Source of the DNA: Ophthalmolycus amberensis
Lineage: Eukaryota; Chordata; Actinopteri; Perciformes; Zoarcidae
Assembly (NCBI GenBank): GCA_024529925.1
Contig: JAFEUB010001120.1
Coordinates: 479,501-543,500 of the forward strand
Length of the DNA stretch: 64,000 bases
Direction: 5' to 3'
Of the stretch, positions 51,573 to 61,960 are shown piece by piece. Below the pieces are notes generated by a model. The model was given only the letters and a program-made list of their open reading frames with translations, did no database searches and was not told the DNA's origin. Position 1 is the first letter of the stretch. The number at the start of each line of letters is the position of its first letter. The translations under genes and the position numbers were made by a program.

Positions 51573-51999
51573 CGGTCAAAACAGTCAACAATGATTTCAT
51601 TACTCATGGTATATTCTAATGAAGGACTTAATTCTGGTTTTGGAAAATGCCTCCTTGGTGGACGGCAGCTTTAAACTGAGCCGAGGATTATTCTAAAGGA
51701 GATATTAAAATCATTTCTTTTTATGGACAGTCTTGTGTTATTGTTTGGAATATGATACTCTTGCAAGTCATACACATCCATAGGAATTAATGATCTAAAA
51801 GTAGTGAAGAACTACAGACGACCTTCACACCCAATTAGAAAGAGATATGATTTGGAATTATTCTTTTTTTCTTCTTCTTCATAAGTGTTGAAACTGAGTC
51901 GAAGGTCTCATGACAAACATGACAAAAGGAAATAACAACTCAAGGGCTTCCTGGCTTTTTCAAACCACTGTTACCGAGGTACAAGAAGAAAGTCACATA

Positions 52000-52323
52000 T
52001 AAAGGGCCAGTGTGGAGGGATCGATAGGGAGGAATGAAATATGACGTTCATTTGGGTACAACCACCTGAAACTAAGAATCGTTGTTAGCTTGGAATGAGC
52101 CGTGTTTATCTCCATATCAGAGTCCGTCCTGTTGCACCTCCACGTTTCTACAGAAGCCCAGAGTGGACAAACCTGGCTCTACAGAGAGCCTTTCACCTTA
52201 ATAAGTCCTCTGAGGGCCACCGTAGATTCTCCCACAGGCTTGGATGGGGAGGAGGGGTTTCAGTTGGTTGCTATCTACAAGCTAACAGATAGATGCCACT
52301 AAATCCTACACACTGGTCCTTTA
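52000..52323. mobile_element. palindromic-ended MITE, 324 bp
   Basis: The left end, TAAAGGGCCAGTGTGGAGG, and the right end, CCTACACACTGGTCCTTTA, are inverted repeats matching at 17 of 19 bases. The interior contains AGAATCGTTGTTAGCTTGGA, CGTTTCTACAGAAGCCCAGA and CAGTTGGTTGCTATCTACAA, all familiar from a high-copy percomorph non-autonomous DNA transposon. It has no coding capacity. I do not assign a superfamily because the flanks show no clean target duplication. Confidence 0.75.
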
Positions 52324-52924
52324 AATGCAAAGGTTGCTCGTCTTGTCCGTTAGATCATTTATGAAGAAAAAGCTACTGAGAATGATGTTGATGTATAAAA
52401 CTTATATTTTGTAACTTCTGGTGTCTGGTTGGTGTTTTTTTAAAGTAATTTGAACACTAAACACAGAACCTTTGCAGGTGAGAGGGAAACACTCTTGTTT
52501 TCTTGCTTCCAATGACTCATCTGTTGGAGAGCTTTGGTGCTCACACAGAGCAGACCGGCCCACAGCAGAGAGTGCAAACTGTGATCACACTGACATTGTT
52601 GTTGTTTCTGTACACGAAATGCATAACTTTCTGTGTAGCAAAGGGTTTTCTTCTGAAGGGGACAAACAGGCCCTTCAGGTAATGTTCAAATGTTAAAGCT
52701 CTCAAGAATGAATCAGTCAATCAGCACAAACTGCGTATGTATCATGAACTTAAGATCATTCGTTCACCTCACTACATTGTTTTTAACTGACTGAAGCATT
52801 GACATCAGAATAAATTGCAATGAACGTGTTTGAACGTGACACGTTGAAGCTGGATGATAACTTAAGACGGCTCCGCTGGTGGAACACAACACAAATCCCA
52901 AACCACCACTTATTAAAAGATTAT

Positions 52925-52958
52925 TTTATTCACAATAGTGTAACAAATATAGTTTATT
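52925..52958 (-). promoter_or_regulatory. candidate poly(A) signals of man1a1
   Basis: Two AATAAA hexamers (minus strand) lie 22 bases apart, at 52953-52958 and 52925-52930, in AT-rich sequence. They are the most distal pair before repeat-rich intergenic DNA resumes, so they are reasonable candidates for the man1a1 transcript end. No transcript evidence is available. Confidence 0.3.
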
Positions 52959-54742
52959 AAAAAGTCTGCTGCTTATTAATATCATTTTAATCCATAAACT
53001 CAGAAGATTGTTTTTATATAAATGTAGGATGGCACATTTGCCGGAATGGAATATTTACATTTTTTTTCAATAATAATATTAACACAACAAAACAAGATTT
53101 CCCCACAAAATTAAGACATTGCATATAAACGCAAAGTAAACTATGTGCAATGGAATGATTATCAGCAATATTTTGAACAGACACATTTCTGAGGTTGTCT
53201 TCACACATGGAAACCTTTAGAGGGAAACGCCAGCCTCTGTAAAGATCCTGCTTCCTTTGACAGGTCGGTCCTGTTCAGTGATCGCACACCACTCGAGAGT
53301 AAAGTCATGACTTCAGTGTGAGATAGAGGAGAAGTGGTGCATCGTCACTGGGACGGACTGCATATTTAAAGAAGTTGGCGTTCCCCTTTAATATTCACCA
53401 ATAAACGGGCATCGCAACGCAACAGATCAACACAATGTTCAGAAAATCACCAACAAAAAACAAAACCTATTCAACCTTGTTGGACAAATAACAAAAAAAA
53501 TTAATTCTGCATCTGGAAGTGAGCAGATGCCTGATGTCACAGTCTGTTGAAGCTGAAGCAGATCTCACAAAAACCAAAGTACATTCTGCTTCTCCTTCCT
53601 ATTCAGGCAGTGAAACGACCAGATCAGTGTCACATGAGCGGAAAACAACGCGGCGAAAACTTTTTCCAGGTGAACCCGGCAGGACTCCTCTACAGGAGTA
53701 AATCCAACCAGATGTTGTAAAGACTAAAGATTTCCCATCAGCCCTTTAAGTCTAAATCACAAGCCAAACATCGGACTGATGTTTCTAAGCCTCCCTGGTT
53801 CCAAAATAGAGGTTTGCAAGTCGACACAGTTACTTTAACATATTTATAATCCCCAAAATGCCCCCAAAAAAACTTCAGAATGTAGAGTTGCTCCGACAAA
53901 TCTTAACATCGGCGAGGGAGACTGTTATGCTCTAAAAGTACAAACATGTCCATTCAAAATGCCCAAAAAGTGACCCACACTATTCTACTGAGTACAGGAA
54001 AACAACAAGTATAACCCCCTCCATCACCATCTCTGGAAGATTAGAAATAAAGCTTCAATCAAATGCAGGTTCATCAAGACCTGAATGTCGCCTTTAAATA
54101 GACACATCTTTAAATTTAATTCTGTTCTGAGTTTACGAACCACTCGGGAAGGAACACCACAAGTTACTCGATTACTTCCACCCACGGCACCAGTTCACGA
54201 CATTCTTTCGGTTTATTTGAGCGAAGGTTTGTTTTTGAAATTGATCGGATAAGAAGCTAATTAAATGTCTTTATAATGGACACTGAGCTACATTGTAGCA
54301 CGTGCTTTCCCTACAAGTGTTCTCTGTGCCAACGAGGTGAACACGCACGTCTTCGAGCTCGACATACATGAACCAAAACACTGATGAAGCACAGGAAGGA
54401 CTCTTCCTCTGCATCGACATGAAGCAGCTTCAGGGTCTGAACACTGTTCTGTACGGCGAACACTTCAACAGATCCGGGTTACACTTTGTCGCTGAATATT
54501 CCTGTGGAGGAGACTACAGACGTCTCTCTGCCTGCGTTCATTCATTGCTTCTACATTTTGTGCTTTCCAAGATGAAGGAAAAAAACAACAAAAACAAAAG
54601 CACAGAGAAGCAAACACAAGGCCAAAAACAAATAAATGCATATAAAATATTCTTCACTTCACATTGGCTGGTACATTCATACAATTTCTATCCTGCAATA
54701 ATGTTTCATTGACTCCCAGGTCCGTCTTTCTGCTAACATCAC

Positions 54743-54907
54743 TTTAAAGGTACCTGTGCAGCATTTTTTAACACCTACAATTCATTGCCGATAGCATTGG
54801 TATATCTATATATCTATATATCTAGATATCTAGATCATTATTTTGAGACCTTTGTGGTAACTTACATCATTGATGTTAAAAAATGACAGACCTGTAGGAC
54901 CTTTAAA
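54743..54907. mobile_element. small MITE-like element in man1a1 3' UTR region
   Basis: TTTAAAGGTACCTGTGCAGC at the left and GACCTGTAGGACCTTTAAA at the right are imperfect inverted ends around 165 bases, with a TATATCTA-rich centre. TTTAAA occurs at both outer edges. Confidence 0.4.
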
Positions 54908-57716
54908 TTATTTACCGACATCAGTTCAGCATGTCTTGGTTTCCTTTTGGTGGACAAAAATGCAATGACCCAGTAAACCCACAGCGCCACCTGGGGGTCA
55001 GCTCCCAAACCCTCAGAGTCCTATGTCGACTACGACAGAATAAATTAACACAATCAGCAAAAATCAACGGTTACAAGACAACATCACGTGGACACTAACT
55101 GCCTCTAAACCGAGTGAGAGTGAACAGAAACAGACTGAACACGAGGACACGTCGTCTGTACAGTGACGTGAAGCACGTGGAGCGATTCTCACAGCTCAGC
55201 AACTCCAAACCATATTAAATAGGACGGGACCGGCCGACTGACTGATACGTCTGTGCGGGTCTTATTATTTAAACGTTGAACTGGATTTAAAACCAACATT
55301 TGCAGCTCAAACACTTTGTAGTTTTCTTGTGAAGCTAAATCAGCGAGTCCTTTACGTCTTCTCTGCTTTGTCTCTCTTACGTTTCTATTTGAGTTGAAGG
55401 TTTTAAGAGCTCTTCTTGTTGTGAAGTGTCAGCTACTCATCACATCGCCTCGCAGCAGAACACTCAACAGATGTGGATGTATGGGGGACGTTACATGTGG
55501 GAAATAATTCACAAATGACTCCATCACAGTATTGTTTGGTTGAAATTTGGTTACAACCAAAAAGCATGAGCCATGACGGCATCAAGAATATTTCCCACAA
55601 ACTGCTCTGTGACACGCGAGCCAAACGTCTGTAAAGCTGCAAAAAGGAACCGAATGGACCATTTCAAAGATCCAGGGATCATTGTTGTCCTTCAATTGAA
55701 GGGTTTAACTTCGTAAAGTCCAGATGATTATGGAGCAGTCACTGATATACATGGTGATCCTCACCAACACGTTGAGACTCATTCAGCCCATGTGGACTGT
55801 AACAGGAGGATCTCACCACTAGATGTCAGTGGAGTCCAGGAAATGACCGTAACTGGGACTCCTGCTGGTCTCAAACCATTTAACGGCTCCTGACAGATGT
55901 TGGCCTCGGGGGGAAATAAATGAATGACTTTTTAATTATGATATTATTTCATGTGATCCGCAGACGGACCTTTGGACTCTTGGGCTACTTTCAAACCAAA
56001 TTTACATTAAATATCAAATTAAAAAAATTCTCCTTCAATCAGAGTGTAGTTTTGGTACGATCCTCGTCGGAGGCACGGGGACTTTACTTTGAGCTTTATT
56101 TGTGTTTGTGTGAGCTGCTTCTCACCAGTGAAGGCACTATAGATAGAAGACTAAACTGGATTGTATCTGGCTACAGTTCTGTGTGGTCATCAGGAGAAAT
56201 CTTTACCATGAAACCCAACTTTGAAACAGACTTTGACGAGTTCGTACGATGATGAAAACAAATGTATCGATACAGTCAACACGCCAAACATCTGGACGAC
56301 AGAATGGTAAAGCTGTTTAGAATCAGTATGGCTTCTGGTGTGTGTGTGAAGGTGGGATAGAACAGCAAAGAAGAGGGTCCGCGTCTCCTCATGGAGGAGA
56401 GAAGATCCTACGGGCTGCCCTACGCTGGAGCTGGAGGACGGAGACAGGAAGAAGAACAACAGAGAAAGGCCGACAAGCAGGGTCGCTGATGAATGGGATC
56501 CATCACTTCCCTCTTTAGGGGAGACTCTTAAGGTACTTTACAAATTCAGAGGTATTAACATTTGCAGAGGGTGTTGTCTAACGCATCGTTATGCTGGACC
56601 TGGAGGTAAGATTTTTTAAATTTGTAGTACTTTCAAAACCCTGAAATCATTGACTGGGTTCTTTTGTAGCAACCAATGAAATCCCGAGGGGGAAAACTGC
56701 AAACAAAACACTAGATTTAGATTAGTTTTCATCAGTTTTGAAACCTGCATCGGTCAATCCCCAGAAATATCGGTGCAAATGTGAGGAAGAGAATAAAATC
56801 CAGGATCCCAAAAAGAGCCAGATGAAGATGAGATGAGCGGAAGGACAGCGACAGCTTTGTGTAAACGTCGTGGGGAGGGAGTGAAACTACTGTCGGGCTC
56901 AGAGAGCTGGTGTGGCCGCACACCGAACACTCAGAGGAAGGAAGAAGCAGTCGGGTGTTCAGGTAATGAGGGACGGGCAGCAGAGGTCTTTTTGAAAGTC
57001 GATCAAAAGAGGCTCGGGTTGTGCTGCGTCCCGCAGAGACAACCACGTGTTTTTAGAAAGAGAAAACGCCTCTCTGGAGACGGTAGCAGGCGGGTGGCGC
57101 TGCAGGTGGAGGTGGTGTCACCGGCTTTGGCGCAGGGAAACCGGCGCTTGTCCAGATATCGAAGCGGTACAGCAGAAAGAAAAGCGAGCGGAGCGTCCTG
57201 TAGCTCACTCAGCCGGCCTTGTAGTCCTCGGACGAGTCTTTCAGGGTTTTGGTGCCCAAAGCTCAGGTCCAAAAAAATATCCACATGAGGGAGCCGACCG
57301 GTTTCAGATCAGTCAGTGTTCTCCTTCACAAAAAGCTGCAGCTAGCAACAACAAAATCACCCACGAATAATGTGATAAGTGGTCAGACTGCCACTCTGAA
57401 TGAGCTCAAAACAACTAGAAGTGAAATAAACTGCCGCGTCACGTAACGACGTCTTCAGACAGCACCGCTTCTACAATGCAAGGAACTCACAATACCCGTC
57501 TGATATCCCTCTCTTGAGTTATTACGTTATTCGGCAGTAAGCATGTTGGTTCTGGTCAGCGACAACGAAAGCAAAAAAAAAGGTGAAATCCCAATCAAGA
57601 GGCACCTGTAACCTTTGGGGACTCCAAATGGCTAAACTGTTGTCAGACAGACAGCTGGAGGCTCAGGGATACAGGATCAGAGGTTCTGGCACTTGTTTTG
57701 GGGCAGGACGGCTCCA

Positions 57717-57843
57717 CTACTCCACCTCGTTGGGGATGTCTGTCACGTCCTTCTTGATGACGGGCAGAGGGTGAGCCTCGGTGTTGAACACCCAGTGGTC
57801 GAACGGTAGGTGGTCGTCGTCGGAGAAGAGCAGGTAGAGGTAC
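57717..57843 (-). CDS. man1a1: man1a1 last coding exon with stop
   Basis: This is the terminal coding exon: 127 nt, one base completing Lys, 41 codons and a TAG stop at 57717-57719. It reads YLYLLFSDDDHLPFDHWVFN, followed by TEAHPLP and a short tail ending NEVE. The FNTEAHP motif is invariant in class I mannosidases, and its threonine coordinates the catalytic calcium ion. The divergent tail after TEAHPLP is expected, since it differs among IA, IB and IC. The acceptor is CTTCAG, with an unusual C20 homopolymer 12 bases upstream of it. The intron before this exon is 2,677 bp, by far the largest fully visible intron of the gene. The four exons together give 636 nt and encode 211 residues plus stop, with consistent phases. 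Confidence 0.95.
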
Positions 57844-57857
57844 CTGAAGGAGACAGA

Positions 57858-57877
57858 GGGGGGGGGGGGGGGGGGGG
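57858..57877. repeat. G20 run (C20 on the man1a1 sense strand)
   Basis: An uninterrupted homopolymer that on the minus strand is a C20 tract ending 12 bases before the acceptor AG of the last man1a1 exon. Confidence 0.93.
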
Positions 57878-58187
57878 AGAGTTTATTCAACACACCCGAC
57901 AGTAATGAGGAGATGTACCTGTTTAAACGGGCTTTTACAGATATCGGTTCATGCTCGAGTCCAGGTGGACGTGCGGGTGTGGCTCAGCCTCAGACCAGTT
58001 TATGAAACCTGAAGTGATGAAATCCTGCAGTTGAATGTCATCAGAGCTGATGAAACGAGGACGAGGTGCGAGCGTAAGTAAATAAAGGGAGTTTCTGGAC
58101 AGTCGGCGTTCAAAGACTGATCCACTTCAGATTTCATCACGACGAGCGAGATCAATAAAAACAAAGCTGTTTGAGGGGAGAGCATGT

Positions 58188-58202
58188 GGGGGGGGGGGGG
58201 GG
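58188..58202. repeat. G15 homopolymer
   Basis: An uninterrupted G run within the last man1a1 intron. Confidence 0.9.
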
Positions 58203-59167
58203 TCATCCGACTAAAGAGGAGCCTCAACCTCCACAACAAGTGGCCCTCGTCCTCCTCCGCCTGACAACAAACCAGGAATAAGCGCTGAGTGATGGAGGGC
58301 CGACAGCAGCGTGAGGTATGGCCGTGTCCTTGGCAGCAGCGCTAAAGATGGATACTGGAAGTGGCTCAGCACGATGCCAAGAACCCCGAGTAACATTAGG
58401 AGGATTAGACTTATGGCCCGGCTGCTAAATGGGATTGATATTTCCAGGTCCGACTCGGATACCGTGGATGTGACTGACGAGGCAATCGTTGCGTCGCTGT
58501 CCGGGCTGCTGGTCAATGGCCCTCGGATGGAAAACATTTTATCATGCCTCGAAAAGACATTCATGGCGCGCTTTTACTTTTTCACGCTTGGTGGGATTTT
58601 TTTAGCTTTTTCAAACCGATCGGCAGAAAACAAAACACTCGTCTGCACGTCACGGCCCGGTGGATCTGCGAGAGGCATCCGGACATCTTCCTTTGAGCGC
58701 TTGTGCGGCACAATCAGGGGAAGAGGTGCTGCTTGTTCAAATTTACTGCCTGCGGAAAAAAAGAAGCTGTATTGGATGGCACTTCGCCCCCATCAGGCTC
58801 TGTCGGGCCTCCACTAACCTTGACTTCATGTCAACAGCTGTCTGATGTGTGGGGGAGGAAATACAAATGATCGAAGAACAGGAGGAGGTGAAGGGTAGGG
58901 GGGGGGGGATGATGGAGGATGCTGGAGAGGCCGTACACATTCCAACGTGAGTAGAGGAAACGGAGAGGACGGTGAGTTGGGTGGGAGTGTGCAGAAGATT
59001 TGTTGCTGCACCAGAAATGAATTCAATGTAATCTACAGGATTAACCAGCCAGCATGTGTGAAATACTAACGGATACGTGGATATTTAAATTGCAAATGTC
59101 TACTTGCTATATTATTGTAGCTTCAAATACGATGTGTGTAATTATGTCCATTGTGTAAACCTGTGAA

Positions 59168-59202
<35 letters not shown>
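59168..59202. repeat. (AC)n microsatellite
   Basis: An AC run with one GC interruption, within the last man1a1 intron. Confidence 0.94.
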
Positions 59203-60520
59203 AGAAGGCAGTTCAGTAAAAGTATCAGGCGCCTATTAAGAGGAAGTGAGCTGCCTGTGGTGTGTCTCACAGTTTCAGTCTTTCTTTGCTATTTAACATC
59301 CATCTTCTAGGCTCCAGACCAGACGGACTGATACACGGTGTTTGCTGAAACAAGACATACATAACTGGAATATCATTGTACATATGAGCCCCGTTAAGAG
59401 TCATTTACTTGTATAATGTTCGTGTCGTATTAAGTTCATATCATTGTGCGATTATCATGAAACAATTCCAGAACCGGAAAGTTTGTGACCCGGCCGCCAT
59501 GTTGAAAACAGCCGAGTCGAAACCAGGCACCTCATTCTACAGCTAAGCAGTACACTACAATATGTTTCTGAAGAGGTTTGAGGCGATAAAGAGGTGATAC
59601 AGTATTTTATCACCTTGTTTGACAGTTTTCATGAAGAGCTGATCCTCAAAAGTACATTTTTGTTCTAATTTGCTGTCTTTTTGTCTTAATCACTGGACCA
59701 CGTATGGAGTATGGCAGAGTTGCACTCATCAACATCGGAGGAGGAAGCAGGATTGGATAAAGTGCAGCAGACCTTCATAAGAGGAGACGGGGGAGAGCCT
59801 GGACCTGAGGCTACGCTAACCCTGCTAGGACCTAAGGCTACTCCACTACCCAGCCTGGTGACAGGATAAGCAGGATGAAATAAGACTTCAGGCTAACCCT
59901 GCAATGGGAAACCAGAGACTTTAGTGCACACATCTTCACAGAGACCTGGCTCCGTTGTGGCATCCAGGGTCACGCTGTACTTGACGGGCGGACCGCAGGA
60001 CAGAGAGCAGGACTCCGTGTTTACATCAATGACGCTTGGTGCGCAAACACAGTCAACGGTGACGGACAACGCTTCCCTGGTGTCATGTTAAGATGTCGGC
60101 CACATTAGAAGTTCTTTTGTTGCTGCTGTTTACATTCCTGCTGATGAGAGTTAAAAAAGAGTGCACTACGGGAGAGCACTCCTGTTTTTGTTTATTCCCC
60201 GTTTTGTGTTGTGTAGCATAAACAGACGAGGCTACAAATTTCTGTTGCGCAAGAATGACAATGAAAGATCCTTGAAAAGTCCCACTTGTGTTTGTGTGAG
60301 AGACCGTGCAGTGAAGAAGCCTTGCCAGTGACCTTAGCAACTCTCTGGAGCTCAGTCTGAATGAATGACAACATCATCATACTTTGTTTCTGTGTGTGTG
60401 TGTGAGAGACATATCTCTGTCGGTTTGGGGATGCAGGGGCCTTGTCCCTCCAATAAAGTGCAATGACAGCACAATCATGAGAGGACAGAAGTGAAGGGAG
60501 TGTGTGTTTGTGTTTCTCAC

Positions 60521-60636
60521 TTGAGCGTCTCGGCCAAGTAGAAGCTCTGCTGCACGTCGTCGTGGTTGGGGGTTGAAGCGTAGACGTCTCTGACGCCGCT
60601 GTAGCCTCCTTCTACTTTACAGTGCTGCTCTAAAGC
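60521..60636 (-). CDS. man1a1: man1a1 internal coding exon (penultimate)
   Basis: This 116-nt exon encodes 38 codons plus two bases of a split Lys codon. It starts ALEQHCKVEGGYSGVRDVY and ends HDDVQQSFYLAETLK. GGYSGVRDVY and HDDVQQSF..AETLKYLYLLF are family signatures of Golgi alpha-mannosidase I; the final YLYLLF comes from the next exon. The acceptor is CTCTCAG and the donor GTGAGA. The phase joins the exons on both sides without a frameshift. It contributes helices of the (alpha/alpha)7 barrel near the active site (family knowledge, not visible here). Confidence 0.95.
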
Positions 60637-60967
60637 CTGAGAGGAGACGGAGGCGCACAGCAGGGAGAGGGAAAGACATCAGTCACTTGCAACATCAATC
60701 AAACTCTTCATGTGCTTAAAATATCGCTAAAACTCAGGGCGGATATTTGCTAAATATAAAAAACAAGTTAAATGAATTGACCTCCTGTAAGCTTCCGTCC
60801 TGATTGGTGTTGTTTTTTTTTAGAGCGTGTGAGAAACTTGTTCAGTGTCATTTTAAATTACTTCAAAATCTCAAATGAAATGCCATGTGCAGTGTGACGA
60901 CATGTCTTTCAACACTGCCAAGCCATGACAAAAAGCTAATTGACAATTCAGTAAACAAATGTTTTAC

Positions 60968-61140
60968 CTGAACAGCCTCCCAGCCCCACTCCCTGTATTT
61001 GGGGTCGTGGGTGAACCTCCACATGTACATGTAGGTCTCTATGACCTCGGGGCGGAGGATGAAGTATTTCTCGTTCTGGCGGGTGGCGATGGCCTCAACT
61101 CCGCCGTCAAAACGAAAGGCTTCTGGTCCCAGCTTCAAAG
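60968..61140 (-). CDS. man1a1: man1a1 internal coding exon (3rd from last)
   Basis: This exon continues the mannosidase IA catalytic domain in phase with the preceding exon. It is 173 nt: 2 nt completing Ala, then 57 codons beginning LKLGPEAFRFDGGVEAIATR and ending REWGWEAVQ. The central ILRPEVIETYMYMWR holds the RPE motif, whose glutamate is one of the conserved acidic active-site residues of the GH47 family. The acceptor is CTCTAG and the donor GTAAAA. Residues are nearly identical to human MAN1A1 here; QNEKY, for example, is the IA form where MAN1A2 has QAEKY. The flanking introns are 600 bp (upstream) and 331 bp (downstream), compact as is usual in fish. Confidence 0.96.
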
Positions 61141-61740
61141 CTAGAGGAGAACATGTTGTAGATATAAAGCAGCACAGAGTCAGATTACAGTTAAAGGTAC
61201 TATGAGGACCTTTAAACTGCTTATGAAACAGTCTCTATACTGCCGACATAAGTAAACGTGACCATCAACGAGGAATATTGTCTATTCCTATATATCTATT
61301 ATTAATGCCTGTCAGAGTCCCCACGAAATCAGAAGAAAACTATGTATTCATTAGAAACTCCAGCCAGAGTCTGGCGCTTGAAAACACTTCTGCTTTTGTC
61401 CACTGGGGCCAAAAACAACACAGAATGAAAAAAAACTTGATCACATAATAAAACGTGTGAAATGACAAATATGGCACAGGCCAGTATTTAGAAACAGATT
61501 TGGTTCCAAGTACTAATTCCATAGAGCAACTGTGGATCTAGATATTAACATGACTTTTAAATTTGACTAAAACTAACCTTTCGTTTTTTAAAACATTTAA
61601 AGAATAGAATAAAAAAAGAAGAAAGTGTGACCAAACTTGCATCTGCTGCTACTAAATCAAACTTAAAACCAGAGTGACCGATTCAAAATAAAACATAAAA
61701 CCCTTTGAGCGTGTATCGTCTTCTGTTTGTGCATATTTAC

Positions 61741-61960
61741 CGGTTCTGGCGTAAGACTCGTGACAGGTCCGGGCGATCTCGGCGGCCTGCTCCATCTGGT
61801 GGCCCGTCTTCTCGCTGGCCGCCCCGTCAGCGCCCAGAGCGATCATGCCACCTGCGAAGCAGGTCAGGTGACCCATCTTGTGCTCCAGCAGCCCCCCCTT
61901 CCACTCCGCTATGTAGGTCAGCCCGCTGCTCGACTTCCTCATCAGGTTGGTTTCGATCGC
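61741..61960 (-). CDS. man1a1: man1a1 internal coding exon (4th from last)
   Basis: This exon encodes part of the catalytic domain of Golgi mannosyl-oligosaccharide 1,2-alpha-mannosidase IA, a type II membrane enzyme of glycoside hydrolase family 47 that trims Man8-9 N-glycans towards Man5. It reads AIETNLMRKSSSGLTYIAEW at its start and includes LLEHKMGHLTCFAGGMI and EIARTCHESYART. The two cysteines (HLTCF and RTCHES) match the conserved disulfide pair of class I mannosidases. The intron side reads CTCTCAG before GCG and the donor is GTAAAT. The exon is 220 nt: 73 full codons plus the G of a split Ala codon. The SSSGLTYIAEWKGGLLEHKMGHLTCF stretch is much closer to vertebrate MAN1A1 than to MAN1A2 or MAN1C1 as I remember them. 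Upstream exons lie outside the window. Confidence 0.95.

Larger units (their letters stand above)
52920..57716 (-). other. man1a1: presumed man1a1 3' untranslated region
   Basis: About 4.8 kb downstream of the man1a1 stop has no convincing coding exon on either strand and no CA/GT or CT microsatellite, unlike its surroundings, so it may be a long 3' UTR. The gene's 3' UTR is also long in mammals. Minus-strand AATAAA hexamers lie at 56095-56100, about 54213, 52953-52958 and 52925-52930. The last pair sits in an AT-rich patch that would make a natural end. A small palindromic-ended repeat interrupts the region at 54743-54907. A shorter UTR ending near 56.1 kb is equally possible; the extent is inference. 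Confidence 0.4.
57844..60520 (-). other. man1a1: man1a1 last intron
   Basis: This intron has a GT-AG boundary (donor GTGAGA at its right end, acceptor CTTCAG at its left end on the minus strand). It contains a G20 run (C20 on the sense strand) at 57858-57877, a G15 run at 58188-58202 and a CA tract at 59168-59202. There is also a non-repetitive block at about 58.3-58.8 kb, open for 168 codons on the plus strand, that I could not assign to any protein. No other exon was found in it. Confidence 0.9.

Noticed and set aside
56833..57370. Plus-strand frames of 107-151 codons opposite the region downstream of man1a1
   Set aside because: Antisense to the presumed 3' UTR, overlapping in several frames, without recognisable domains; typical of GC-richer DNA.
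58211..58564. Minus-strand 117-codon frame in the last man1a1 intron
   Set aside because: It overlaps the opposite-strand frame, and splice sites show the region is removed as intron; no homology recognised.
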